Origin: Hermatobates lingyangjiaoensis
Lineage: Eukaryota > Arthropoda > Insecta > Hemiptera > Hermatobatidae
Assembly: GCA_026182355.1 (NCBI GenBank)
Contig: JAPFBL010000036.1
Location: 620,001 to 684,000 of the forward strand
Direction: 5' to 3'
Length of the DNA stretch: 64,000 bases
The number at the start of each line of letters is the position of its first letter. The first letter of the stretch is position 1. Shown one piece after another: positions 46,737 through 59,723 of the stretch. Position numbers and translations under genes: made by a program. The notes beneath the pieces were generated by a model, which worked only from the letters and a program-made list of their open reading frames with translations, searched no databases and was not told the origin of the DNA.

Positions 46737-49700
46737 CTCCTTACCCAGTGGTTGATTTAATTAATTTCCTTCAATTCATAACTAGTAGCGTAGAAAAATT
46801 AGCTTAAATTACTTATATTTCATATAGATGAGAAATTGTTATAAGTATAGCATAAAATATGCAAACACTAGGGAGAAAACACAATGAAAAAAACATTACT
46901 GGCATAACATATACATAGAGAGAGGCCCATGTGTTCCACCTGAGGGCTATGATGGTGAACCATGTGCTGTGTATAAGCATAATTGAAAAGAAACCAGAGG
47001 TTGCACACCTGGGCTACTTGATGTGTAGGAGCCCGAAACCTCCATTAACCAGAAGGGAGGCTAATGGAGGTTTAATTAAGCATACAACCCTGACCGATTC
47101 AGTTCTGTTAGGTGGCACCTGGATGAGACCCTACAGGTCTGTTCAGAGGCCCTTCTCTCGGCCTCTCCCTATAGCATCAGAATATTCATAGCCTAGATAT
47201 TTCCATCAAAAAGCCCTTCAATACTGTTACACTGAGAAAGAAAATGTTTATTTAGTTTCAACTGACTCCATGTCAGCTCTATCATTTCTCACAAAACAAG
47301 AGATCACCAATCCGCTTATATGCGAAGTCCTTATATTTATAAAGGTTCTTTGTACAAAATAAAAATATTGGTTTGAATACCAAAAGAACAAAATATTGGG
47401 TACCAATGCATAGTGGAATTCAAGAGAATAAAGTTACTAACTGAGAGTTGCTGAGTTACCATGCAGTTTTCTTCTATCAATTAGTGCGTTTAAAACTAGA
47501 GCACTTGAGAAGAGCAATGGAAAAGCTGGAAGTGAGTGTCAAGAGGCAACAACCTATCTGCTAGAATTACTGCCAAAGTTACGGGTAGACTTAGGTGCAC
47601 AACTATCCAGGCGGGATACAGTGTATACATAAAGAATCATTCGTACTTCCCTTATCACCTAGAATAACTGACTTCTTTCAAGTGTGGAGATGTTTAGACG
47701 CTTAGCCATTGATTTGAAACCCGCTCTCCTCTAACCGAAGCCAGTTCTATTACAAAACTTCTATTGAGTAACGCATTTCTCTCTGAAGGATTTAATCATA
47801 TTTATATTTTTCGAAAAAATGGAGTTCACAACCACTTTTCACAAGTAATTTACAATCACTACTTCAAATTATTTGTATGTTACCTAATGGTTTTATAACT
47901 ATAGACCTAAGTGCATCCTTAACAAATATTAAACTCCAAAGCCTGCCATCTCTCCCTGTACTGTAGACGGTTCTCGTTTAAATTGTTAATTCAGTGTGTC
48001 ATTAATTCCAATATTGTTTATTTTGTATCTACTTTCTATTTGAAAATATTTATACTACTTGTTAAATTATTTATGCTGATACAACTCACATCATTTTTAA
48101 GAATACGTTTGTATCACAGTCTAATTTATAGCTTAGCATTAGCAAATCTACTAAAATTTTACGAATCGTTTAATTTCTACTTAAGGATACACTTATATAA
48201 AAAAAAAATCAAAATCAAAACAAATCCTTGTAAGCCAAAGCTGATGTTTTACGTTTATAAAAAATCGGTTTGCACTGCTTGGTAAAAATCTTCGCTGATT
48301 CTATCTGAAGAATCTAGTTTTAGAAAGTTAATACCAATATTTATTTGAATCGTTCACGTTTTTTGGTAAAGATGCCAGTGGCGATAATATTAATATCAAC
48401 AACACACAGTGCATTTGAGTTATTCGAGCTTTTCACTATTACGATAACAGTTATCGTAATTTATCATAATCACACCACATTCAAGAAAGTTCAAATTGTG
48501 AAAGATTAATACTGGTTATTATACTGCAATACATCCATCCCGGACCTCTTTGAGCTTCTCGTGAACTTTTCTGGGTCAACTTAAATTCATTGAACTTTAC
48601 CCAAAACGATTCTAAACATTTTAGAAGGCATAATAACAGACAAAACAGTCTGACTTCCAAATAAAATGACAAAAGCACTGACGAACAACCATCTTTGACT
48701 AAAGGACATCCAAAACACTATAAGATAGATATTTTAAATACTCATAAAATATATTTTATGCAGTAATATGCACTTTTTTGTTCTTATTTCAAAACAAATA
48801 ACTTTTACCGAACACATTTCAGTTCAAAATTGTACATTACCATATATTCATCATAGTTAATTGTTAAACCATTTCCAAATAACTAAATCAAAAGCTTTCT
48901 TTATCTCAAAAAATATTTATAATATTTCTGAAAAATATTTCTATATTTAAATGCAGCATATTTCTATATTTTTAATAATAACTTTTTTTTTAAATAATGA
49001 TGATTTGAATTCATTCATTCTAAACTTTATCATCATTAAAACATCTAATAAATTACATTGATCAAACGACTAGAAGTTCGTCAACTTACAAAGAATTTTC
49101 AATTATAACCGTTCAATACTTTTAATTTGAGTTAATGGATTTCTAATTTCATTTCGTACAATCAGCACTTCTCAGCATTTCTTTAAATTAAAGATAAAGA
49201 TATTCTAATAATGACTATCAATTAATCAGAAAAAATTATTTTGTTTCTCTTTTGATAAAAAATCTAATTTACCTTCGAGTTTTTTTTACTAAATAAATGA
49301 TGTATTAATATTAATAGTGAATGTCAAAATTGATATACACTGTTTTTAAAGCCCTGTAACTGAAATATTATTGAAACAGACAATACTATGATGCTTATTT
49401 TCTTTATTTATCAATTCCTAGCAGACCCTAGTGGATTCCGCTGAAAAATAATAATACCAATTAAATTGACAGTCTTTTTTAAATACTAGTTTATAAGTTT
49501 GTAGTATTATTTATATGGTATATAGAATCTAATCAACTAATCAGGTGAATCAAGAATTCCAAATTAAAAGGCAAATAAAAATAAATAAATGTGCATACTA
49601 CTACATATATCTATCGAAGAATTTATAGTTATATTAATGAATAAGAATTAAAATTAATTTTAACAATTACTATTAATTTGGTAATGTGGCCCAGATGTAT

Positions 49701-50989
49701 TTAAAATTTGTGCCAAACAACAAATGAATGAAATTGTCTGCCATAGAAAAGCACTACAGTATAAAGCGTCTAAATATGAGAGCTATAAACAGTAAATATT
49801 AATTACCTTATAGGACTTAATGAAATAAAGAGGAAACGAATGTAACATTATCGGATTTCAAAAAAAAATCTACAATTATGAACAGTTCATCCACTATAAG
49901 CAACGTACCGTGGTAATTTATAATCAAACTCTTAAATTTTTTATTTCAACCTAGATTCTCAATTTTATCAATGAGAACAAAAATAATTCATTGTTAAAGG
50001 ACAACCTTAGAACTGACTACAGATAGGGCTGCCTTTTCTTGTGTAATGTTTTCTCAGTCAGTACTCAGAGAGGGTTGATTTTTCTGAAGGAATATTCATA
50101 TTAAGACAATACTTAACACGAACATAAAGTCTTTAAAATAACTAGAAGACTGGTCGAAATTAGATGAAGTTTAATCGTCATAATTCTTTACGTAATGTTA
50201 TTCTACCAATATTTCAAGTTCATAAAATATAATTAATGAGACAATATTTAATCCAAAATGTTAAGAATCTTAGAATACAGAAGTAGCGGCTTAAAATTAG
50301 TCACCGTTTTGACATAGATTACGAAAAGGTACTTTTCTCCTATTACAAAAATTACCCAAAAAACAATGAGGTTCCTTCGAGGGACATTAAAATATTAAGC
50401 TTTGTAGAAAAGCACGACATGAAGACATACAACACTGCTGTCAGACAACCTATCACCACTCTCTACAAAACAACATAAATTTCAAGGTTTTATTTTTGTT
50501 TTTATAGTTTAATAATTCGGTTCTTCTTACGTAGAATCACAAAAACTTAAAATTCCTTTTATCAAAATTTGTTTAGAAACTCTTTTTGGGACGATTTTAA
50601 TAAAAAAAATTAAGCCTATGAAAATAAATCTGATGAGATTGTTAGTTTTCAGAACTGAGTTTTGTGATTTTATGGTGATATTGGCTTTATAGTGAGTAAT
50701 TAGAATTACTTATATTTTTTTGTTATGGTATACCTATTTTACGTGGTTTTTTCCTGCAATTTAATTTTATCACAGTTACCGGTTTAGCAAAACAAAAAAA
50801 ATGATCTTAAATTAATAAAATGTACTATAATGGTTTTTTCATCCTTTGTATGGTAATTACAGAAAAATGTGTACAGTTTGTGTTGTAAATTGCTCTTTTT
50901 GGATGTATTTTCATTATTACCCCTCAAAGGTAGTGGCATGTGTCTTGTAACAACCATTTAGAATCAACCAGAAGTGAAATTCCTTACAT
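46737..50989. other. AT-rich non-coding DNA with one less AT-rich block
   Basis: 46930-47200 is less AT-rich (GGAGCCCGAAACCTCCATTA) and contains an inverted CCTCCATTA/TAATGGAGG pair, but no gene is recognisable. The remainder is featureless. Confidence 0.5.
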
Positions 50990-51585
50990 TAGAAACCAAG
51001 ACTAACCTTTCATGTTTTTACAAAAAAATCTTAACAAATTTAGGCAAAACTCCTATTAGCTTTACAATAATTCCGAAACAATAATTTTCTCGTGCTAATA
51101 GTTTAGAAGAAAAACTATTGTTTAAGAACATATATTGCCTCGAAAAGTGACCTTTCCATGACGTAATAATGGCCAGATACACTCAGGCATGATTAAAAAA
51201 GTTAAAAATGGCTCACTGAAACTGTGTTAATCCATTTTTTGGATTTTTTAACTGTGTTAAAATCTATTTTTTTTTATGATTACAATAGTGTTGTGACTGG
51301 TATCGCAACTGGGGAAGGTTGAGGAGTAGATGCTGCTTGGCCTGTGGTGAAGGAGATGCTTGGCTGATGGTGGAGAGAGTGGGCTTGTAGTGGTGTTGCT
51401 TGCTTGGTGATTGGGAAGCCAATACTTAGGCAAAGGTCCGAGACTGACCAGGTAATATTAAGCAAAGCTAGGAGGGCAAGTACCGCTAATCCGCCCTAAG
51501 CCGGCATGTACCGCTAGACAGCCCTAAGAGGGCAGGTATCCTAAGTTACAATCTGAACAAATACTCTACTTAAAGTAAAGTAAAA
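50990..51585 (+). mobile_element. Diverged K1-related relic with inserted sequence
   Basis: TTTAGAAGAAAAACTATTG and AAAAGTGACCTTTCCATGAC correspond to the K1 words before the conserved CATCATGC block, and the end TAAAGTAAAGTAAAAAT resembles the K1 3' end. Between them is unrelated, less AT-rich sequence including a minisatellite. Confidence 0.5.
51473..51545. repeat. 28-bp minisatellite, about 2.6 copies
   Basis: Units starting at 51473, 51501 and 51529 share GGCANGTACCGCTA and GCCCTAAG. The third is shortened. Confidence 0.85.
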
Positions 51586-51948
51586 ATGCCGAACGATGAT
51601 AACATATATAACTTTGATTTTTGATATGAATTTACAAATATATAATATTTTGTTCATGTTAAATAGCATAACATCTATAGATCTGAAGAAGCACCACAGC
51701 GGTGGACGTGAAAAACCTTCAATGCCCATTGGAAGCGAAGAAAGCTGTTCAGAAAGGACGTGGGTACCGTATACGTAAGGCGAAATGATAAAGAGTTGAT
51801 GAATAGAGGTTTTCAGTTGAGGTCATGGGTCATCTAAAACAAACATTGTGTGAAATAATAAATGAAAAACACATCTCACCTCTAAAAGAGCATGAAAATT
51901 AATGCCTGAACTGTGAGGTGTCGTCAGAGACCAATATACAGGGTGATT

Positions 51949-52383
51949 GAAAAGTAACTCCCTATTTTAAAATAAATACAATTTATTTTAAATCTCAATT
52001 AAATCTCAATTTTGTGTATTGATACTTTTGTATATTACTTAATGTATGGCAATTTAATTTATGTTCTTGTTTTCCTTTCAGATTTATTTAAATCTGAATT
52101 TGGAAGAACTTGAAGGGCGAATACGAGAAGTTATGATTTCCATCCCACAAGAGTTTCTTGCGAAATCAGTTGATGCGATTCCTGGTCGACTTGAGAAGCT
52201 GGTGGCAAATAAAGGCGCCTATATCGAATTTTAAATAAAAGCCCATGCATTATACTTCCTTCTCATATTCATTAATTGTAGAAATTATATTTTAAAAATA
52301 AATTATAGTTTTTTTAAAATAGGGAGTTACTTTTCCCTAAAATGAGGTTTTCCACTTCATTAGTGACTGAACTAAATCACCCT
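51949..52383 (+). mobile_element. Mariner-type deletion derivative with transposase C-terminus
   Basis: The left end GGGTGATTGAAAAGTAACTC and CCTATTTTAAAAT has its inverted counterpart at the right (ATTTTAAAATAGGGAGTTAC then AATCACCC). The right end holds about 45 bp more than the left. Between them a frame at about 52098-52232 encodes LEELEGRIREVMISIPQEFL and SVDAIPGRLEKLVANKGAYI then EF and TAA. The L-x-R-I ... R ... GxYIE layout is the usual C-terminal end of mariner/IS630-like transposases. HTH and DDE/D regions are deleted, so the copy cannot move by itself. No clear TA duplication is visible. Confidence 0.65.
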
Positions 52384-53290
52384 TTTGAAGAATAAGTATG
52401 AAAATGATTACTATGAAAAAAATTAAAAATATAGAAATATATAACTGTTTTAACTTGTAATTTCTTAATATATATAAAATTCACCAAAATAACATCAATG
52501 TTAAAATCAGACACCGTAGGCTATGCTGTGTGTAGGCCCTTGCGTTTTCAATACCTCAAGTATGCGCTTTTGAATTCCTAAAGAAGGTTTAACAATTCGA
52601 GTTTCTAGATATAAAAAGCGCCAACATTTTCTACACATGTTGTATATTATTTCTGCAAATGAACCTCTGTTTTCAGATATAGTCAAAGGTAAATAATAAA
52701 ATCCTTTATTTTAAATTATAAGTCTATAATTATTCACTCCAAATTACTATAGCAAGTAATAACTAAAGATGATAAAAAATATTACTTATGATACTTTGTA
52801 CATGAAAATTAATGTTTTAAACTGTTTCTTGTTTCTATTGCTCAGTTAATACGCTTCTACCTTCAATGTTTTCTACAGGTGGAAAGTATGCCACATTTGT
52901 CAATTGTAACAATTTTAGTTACTGTTCATCGGAAGTTTTATATTTTACCTTCGTTAAGTTTACTAAAGATGTATTTTTAATGAATACCTGTTTTGATCTA
53001 TTGCCGTGTACCTATGCCTTTCGTCGAAAGCACAGATTTTTATGAATATCTATCACTATGCAGGTATAACTGCTCAGTACTATTTTTACGTTCTCTAAGA
53101 AAGATGATGGTAACAACTGTGAATTCTTCTCTACAAACTGCAAGTATCGTACAACACAACCACGTCCAAAACAAAAATTTTGTTTCAGAATTCTTTAATG
53201 ACAATCAATAAAACCATTGAATTAGAATTAATGTGCCATTGATATGTAATGTATAAGCAAAATCTTTTATTGAAACTGAAGTTGAGAAGT
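52384..53290. other. AT-rich non-coding DNA
   Basis: Nothing I can support. The 72-codon plus frame at 52993-53211 has no recognised feature. Confidence 0.5.
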
Positions 53291-53410
53291 AGAATTGTGA
53301 GAAGTGGCCACGTGAAGGAAAACCTCATGAAAATTAGAATTGTGAGAAGTGGCCTCGTGAAGGAAGACATCTTCAGAAGTAAAATTGTGAGATGTGGCCT
53401 TTTAAAGCTT
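53291..53410 (+). repeat. 45-bp minisatellite, 2.6 copies, in an open frame
   Basis: AGAATTGTGAGAAGTGGCC starts at 53291 and 53336 and, as AAAATTGTGAGATGTGGCC, at 53381. The 45-bp period equals 15 codons, giving repeated RIVRSGHVKE-like peptide within an open stretch of about 110 codons (53249-53581). Openness may simply follow from the in-frame period; I do not recognise a protein. Confidence 0.8.
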
Positions 53411-53581
53411 TTATTTCTAAATTGTAACAAAAATAAATATTACATCATCCGCAAAAGAGATCATCCTGTTCATTTCAAAGATGAAAAAAAATCAGAAATC
53501 TTTCCAAAGTACTTTCATCACAATAATCATAAGACAATTTTTTATTTATTGAAACATCCAACCAGAATACGTAAATCTTAG

Positions 53582-54709
53582 TTGTATATTCTTAGAGTAA
53601 AGAAAGAACTTTTCAGCAAATAATAAAGGAATATTACAAACTGATAAAATATAACCTTTTCAACTAACTATATTGAACAACAGGTCTTTTCCACATCATC
53701 TTTTGATTCTTCCACTGCTAAAGTGTCAAAACAAAAAAAAACGGGACTTCATTCAGTTTGGATGAAATTATATCATAACAACAATTCACTGTTGTGAACT
53801 TATATACTCCATTTATTACGATTATGGACATTTTAAAAGCTTTTTAAACCAAAGGGTATAGACTCATGATAATTTCAATAATACATTTTAAAGAAACCAA
53901 TCTAACTTTAAACGTTGAACATTTTATCTCAAATGCCGCTAAAAACTAATTAAAAGAACGGCTATTATGAAATACGATTCTATTTTTAATAATACATATA
54001 ATCGTTATATTCGTATATAGTGTATTACTACAGTAGAGTTCCAGATAATAGAGAGTTTAGATTTCATTTAAAACGAGTACCTCTTAGTAAAGATCAGTAA
54101 AAAGCCATTGTGGAGTATATGACGTGTGCATTTAGAATCAAATACACTAAGAGTTTCAAAAAAAGCAGAAATATAAAAAAAAATGCCTACTATTCTGGCA
54201 CATTCCAGTCGACTACACAGGCTAACGAGTAAATATGTTTGACTGGTCAGCCGAAGGACGCAGCCAGTCGAAAGCCGAGTGGACGGACCTTTGAAGAAAT
54301 CTCAGATATCCTCTGTGAAATAAAAAAAAAAGGCATCCACATAGGATAACAGTTATTTTTACTTAACCAAGTAAAAAGTTTTAAAGAAATGACCCACGAC
54401 AAAAAAATGTATTTAAAACATAATTAAAATATATCAATTTTCCTTTCTTATTGGAAATAATATACTTCATCTTTTGTACTTTATCAGTCCTTTTGATAGT
54501 TTAAATCTATTAAAGCTATGAAGTACGAACGTATATCTGACTTCCAACCCAGAACCCAGAGTTTTTGCCCTCTCCGAGAAACGCCTTCCTTAACATGAGT
54601 ACTACATCCTTCTTATTAGTTTGATTCACAATCTTTGATATATCAAATCCATATTTCACAAAAATGTGACTTAAATAAAAGGGTAAAAGATCCATACTGT
54701 TTAAGACAA
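53582..54709. other. AT-rich non-coding DNA
   Basis: A short less AT-rich islet at 54195-54310 contains GACTGGTCAGCC ... GCAGCCAGTC, which could form a small hairpin. No gene recognised. Confidence 0.5.
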
Positions 54710-55120
54710 ATATTTCCTGATAGGAAAGTCACTTTTTTGGCCAAAATGTATTTTCAGATCAGTTTTTTCTCCTTACCTACTCAAAATGTGTTTTTTTAAA
54801 AAAAAACTTTTTCACTTAACCTACTCATTCTAGACTGCTAAAATTTTGCTTTATCATTGAAGTGACATTTGCAAAATATGAAATCCTCAGATTTTAAAAA
54901 CAACTAGAAAGGTTTTTTCCAATAAAATATAAAATTGTTTACTTATGTTTGAATCTGAAAGTTTATGAGTAAGGTACAAAACCATAAAGTTTGATGGATC
55001 AAAATTCAATTATACCTGAAAGTAGGGCATTATGTGAAGATGAGCTGAGGGTTTTTTTTTTTTAAATTACATTATCCAAAAGGGACATTATGGTATATCT
55101 TATAGTATTTTCTAAAGCTA
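54710..55120 (-). mobile_element. Old diverged K1 relic
   Basis: The plus strand shows GGAAAGTCACTTTTTTGGCC, CAATAAAATATAAAATTGTT and TTTGATGGATCAAA, which are reverse-complement K1 words in the right order. Most similar in this window to the relic at 4630-5010. Confidence 0.55.
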
Positions 55121-56521
55121 ACTGCTAGCTACCAAAACAATGACATTTTTGAAAAAATTAAACCTAATATTATCAATTTTTGAAAAAAAAATCATAAAAT
55201 TCCGATAACGGCAAAGGGCAATGTACCCATAAAAACTGAAAACTCGTCTTGCTATACTTATCAGATTTATTCGATTATCCTGACATTTTTTCCTAAACAT
55301 TTTTGATATTTTTATAAAAAAATAGAAACATTTTTAAATCTTAAAGAAGTCGCTTTGTCTTAATAATAATAGAAGCAGCTCATGATAGACCTCTTTGAAT
55401 CGATGAATGGTATTAAGATATATAAGGATTAATCCACCAACAAAAGAAAATATTACAGTAATATTGTAAAAGAATAATTAGTGTAAGTATTGAATCTACC
55501 ACAGCTGTGAACAGAAAAGGATACTCTCAGAGAGGTGTGCTATCACTCCTTTTCTACTGATTAGTTGTAGATGACATCCTGAATACTCTATGTTACAATG
55601 GCTGTGATTCGCAAAGATGTACAGAGAAATGTTTAATGGTACTAGCCTTTCATATGATGCAGCATTCTTCCTAAATTGTTGAAAATTTATAAAGAAGAAT
55701 GTCTGACTGAGTATAAACCCACCGAAAATGGTCCTTATACATGTTTGAAGGAGAAAAAAGGATTTCCTTAAAAAAATCAAAGATACGGACATACTCCTGA
55801 ACGTTATTTTGATGAAAGATTACATTGTAAGAGTCACGTAATAGATCCACAGACTAAGACAACAAGACCAATGTTTGTTGGTCGAAATAAGAGATTATTT
55901 CATAGATGATGAAGCATAATCGTCAGTTTGGCTTAACAAAATTATGATTACTGCCGTGATAAAACTGATAATACCGTATACACTGGTTGTGTGATACACA
56001 CACAACACACAACTCACACACTATATATTTTACTTTTAAAAAGCAAAACCTTCCTGGTTTGTTAGGATTAAAGACAAACAAACATCTCTCACTTAGACAT
56101 TATATCAAAAATTATTTGTTCTTTATATCACAAAAATTAAAAGACCTCTATGAGAGATGAAATATCAACAAAATAATAGAATAGATCGTTTGATCTATGT
56201 GTTGGTTAGATACAAGCCCTTCAGAGATAAATAAATTAGTAGAAGATAAAATGAAAGAATGAATAAAAGGAGTGAAACCAACAGAGGCCGGCAGAATTAC
56301 CATTCATTCCCAAATTTGAACGTATTAACAAAATAACTATTTATAACATTTTTGCTCTAAATAAAAATGGTAAAAATTCTGTTCACTTTGACCAATAAAT
56401 AACAAATTTTAATTTTGTTACTTATACAATATAATTTAATTAATTTATTAATTGATTGATAATTTATTGTTTAATTTATTTGACAGAAGCGGAAAAATGT
56501 AAGTTATATGTCTTAAGTCTC
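55121..56521. other. AT-rich non-coding DNA
   Basis: No feature supported. Confidence 0.5.
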
Positions 56522-58330
56522 CCTATTTACCATAGCGCTTATGATATCATTTTACATTTTGTTAATTAGTTTCAAATTAATGTTTATTTGCAATTGAGGA
56601 TTTTTTTTTAATTAACATATTGGTAAAGCAAATAATCATGAATGCAAGAAAATAATAATTAATTACAACAAAGGATAATACTAACAATTCACCATTTTTA
56701 ACTGCCCAATTGGTTAACATTTTTATGAAATCAGGTACGTACAATTTTTTAAAAAGCATTTATTACTTCCTGGTCTCAGATTAAAACCAAATAAATTAAA
56801 ATTAATTTAACTTGGTAAAAACGTCCAATTGAACAAACAATTACTTATATCTGAACTTATAAATTACATATACGTATGTCTATAATTATACGAAATAACT
56901 ATAGTCCTCGCTTGTTTTTTATTTTAAATATTTGGGGTTCAAAATTTATTGTGAAACTACATGGGTACCACTTTTTTTACCATAAATGTATAGACAACGC
57001 TACTTGAGTGGATATATATAGTTTGACTTCCATATTACAAGTAAGGAAACTCAGGCTCACCATGGCAAAACATCATAATCAGGACACAATCCGAGCGATA
57101 ATAATATTCAAAAATATTTTTCCTGAAGTAAAATTAATTTATAAAACAACATTGAACTAAAGAATATATAAATTATCTAGACATCTAATAGCAAAGCCTG
57201 TATTCCTAAATATAAATTAAATTAAAACCAATGGTTTCAAACATTTTGCAATCGTTCTAAAAAATAAAATTATTTGTAAAATATATGTTGAATCATTCTG
57301 ATACTAATTGCTTTAATTTTTTAACTTTTTTCATATCACAGTTGATTTATTCTAAACTATTTTACTTTTAAAATCTTGAAACATAATCTTGTTAGCTTTT
57401 AATTGCTATTTAAAACAAAAAAACAGCTTATACCTTAAAAAACTATTTACATAGCGCTTATGATATCATTTTACATTTTGTTAATTAGTTTCAAATTAAT
57501 GTTTATTTGCAATTGAGAATTTTTTTTTAATTAAAATTAAAAGCAAATAATCATGAATGCAAGAAAATAATAATTAATTACAACAAAGGATAATAGTAAC
57601 TAATTCACCATCTTTTAACTGCCCAATTGGTTAACATTTTTATGAAAATCAGGTACGTACAATTTTTTTAAAAGCATTTATTACCTTCCTGGTCTCAATT
57701 AAAACTAAATTCAATTAAAATTAATTTTAACTTTAAAACGTCCAATTATAACAAACAATTTTCTTATATCTACTTATTAAATTACATATAGTATGTCTAT
57801 AATTATAGAAATAACTATACCTCGCTTGTTTTTTATTTTAAATATTTGGGGTTCAAAATTTATTGTGAAACTAACATGAGTACCACTTTTTTTTACATAA
57901 TTATAACATCGCTACCCTTGATGATATATATAGTTTGACTTCCATATTCAGTAAGGAAACTCAGGCTCACCATGGCAAACACATCATACTCAGGACACAA
58001 ACGAGCGATATTATAAAAATACATTTTTCCTCCTAAGTATAAATTAATTATAAAACAACATTCATAAGAATATATAAATTATCTAGACACCAATAGAAAG
58101 CCTGTATTCCTAAATATTAAATTAATTAAAACCAATGGTTTCAAACATTTGCAATCGTTCTAAAAAATAAAATTATTTGTAAAATATATGTTGAATCATT
58201 CTGATTACTATTGCTTTAATTTTACTTTTTTTTCATATCACAGTTGATTTATTCTAAACTATTTTACTTTTAAAATCTTAAAACATAATCTCTGTTAGCT
58301 TTTAATTGCCTATTAAAAAAAAAAAACAGC
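56522..58330. repeat. Tandem duplication of ~0.9 kb with indel-rich second copy
   Basis: Copy 1 (56522-57441) and copy 2 (57442-58330) are parallel throughout (GCGCTTATGATATCATTTTA, CTTCCATATT, CAGGCTCACCATGGCAAA). Differences are mainly one- to few-base insertions and deletions, often in or beside homopolymers, with few substitutions. The junction shares CTATTTAC. That error spectrum suggests an unmerged overlap or a second haplotype and not an old duplication. Confidence 0.85.
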
Positions 58331-59043
58331 TTTATACCCATTAACAAAAACTGTTTATTGAATCCATTACACAAGGCTTATCAGTTCTCACATATTTTGT
58401 AAAAATTGGCAATGTTTTCAGTTTAAATAACTATCTATAAATGTAATTTCAAATTTATAATGTGGATTAACTATAATTTATGTTTGATTATTGCTGGTCG
58501 ACAAATCAGTTAACAACTAATTCATAAAAACATTGCTAAACAGATATTATGCAACTGGAAGAAATAAAAAATTATTTTCATTGAAAGTTCGTGTCAAAGT
58601 GATTGATTAACCTCTAGAAATGTGACTACAATTCTAGTAATCACTAAATTATGGTTTTTTCGTCCCAACACGATAAAGTCTTACTTTTGGAATCCTAATA
58701 TATCAATATTTTAATAAACAATAATACAACAAATTAAAAATATTCCACTTCTGTCACACAGATGATTTTTTTTAAAGTTTAAATTAAAAAGGTAATTGAC
58801 TTTTCGTATACTTTGTAAAATAACTGTTACATGCAAATTAGTAATTATCAGTTAAAATTTAATTACCTGTTTATTTAAGGCTCTAATAATTATTAACTAC
58901 TGTTACAACTTTTAACAGTGATGACAAAATATTAGTCCTTCTTTGGTTTCTCATCTCATTTAATAAGAAATATTTGCATAAACCCTGTATTAATATTTTG
59001 TATTAAAAAATATTTTAAAAGGTAAAACTTTTCATTATTTTAG
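58331..59043. other. AT-rich non-coding DNA upstream of the exon pair
   Basis: No exon recognised. It ends in TTTTCATTATTTTAG, a plausible splice acceptor for the next feature. Confidence 0.5.
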
Positions 59044-59719
59044 ATGATCCACAAATTGATTCTAATTTTTAAAAAAAAATTCACTATTAGTAATATTGGT
59101 AACGCGACACTGATTGCTAAAAAGAGTAGAATCATTCCACTACTATCAGTAATAGCAGCCATTACTTTATGCAATTACATAATTATGGTGGAACAATCGT
59201 TACTTGATCTCAAATTAGATGCTGTTAAATACTTAGACAAATCAGGACTTTTTTCTGATATTAAAAAAATTGGAATGTGTTATAAAAGTGAGTACCTTAA
59301 TAAGCGTGAAGAATTTGACATTCAAATCCTTAATTTTAACATAAGTATTGATGTATTAATTCTAGCTGAAATATCAGGTATCCATTTGATATTCTTCCTT
59401 TTCTAATGATATGTAAGTGAGAATCACACTGTTTTTAATAAAAATAATGAATTATTTTCCCAGTTCCTGTTGCAGAATTAGTTTGCAACGAGCCTTTTAA
59501 AGCACAAAATCTTTTCCGGGCAGTAATTCATGGGTCATTGCAAGCCTTAACAGGAATTTCCACAATCAAAGAAAGTTTCATTCATTGCTGCTTAAGAATA
59601 TCAACGCTTCCTCCACTTCCACAAATAGTAGGCTCTGAGAAGTTTGGTTATAACGTTGGTCATGGCCTTTTTTTAAACAATGCTATTCTGATTGCAAAGA
59701 CCACTTCAATGAAATATAT
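59044..59719 (+). CDS. Candidate two-exon host gene fragment, family unknown
   Basis: Exon 1 (59044-59377) is open for 111 codons from an ATG that directly follows the acceptor-like TTATTTTAG. It ends TCA-G before GTATCC. An 86-base intron ends ATTATTTTCCCAG. Exon 2 (59464-59719) continues in the matching phase (G+TT gives Val) with PVAELVCNEPFKAQNLFRAV and IHGSLQALTGISTIKESFIH, then GYNVGHGLFLNNAIL, and stops before GTAAGT, or at an in-frame TAA if unspliced. The joined product is about 195 residues. IIPLLSVIAAITLCNYIIMV is a hydrophobic stretch long enough for one membrane pass, and there are several Cys. Codon use is less A/T-extreme at third positions than random frames here, especially in exon 2. 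I recognise no domain. It might be an incomplete gene, a pseudogene, or an unfamiliar transposon ORF. Confidence 0.45.
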
Positions 59720-59723
59720 GTAA

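Noticed and set aside
46435..46760. Frames with repeated Ile-Tyr
   Set aside because: Translations of (TA)n next to the PLE family E foldback.
51683..51718. CTGAAGAAGCACCACAGCGGTG resembling a hammerhead core
   Set aside because: No GAA plus palindrome at the right distance, and no PLE context.
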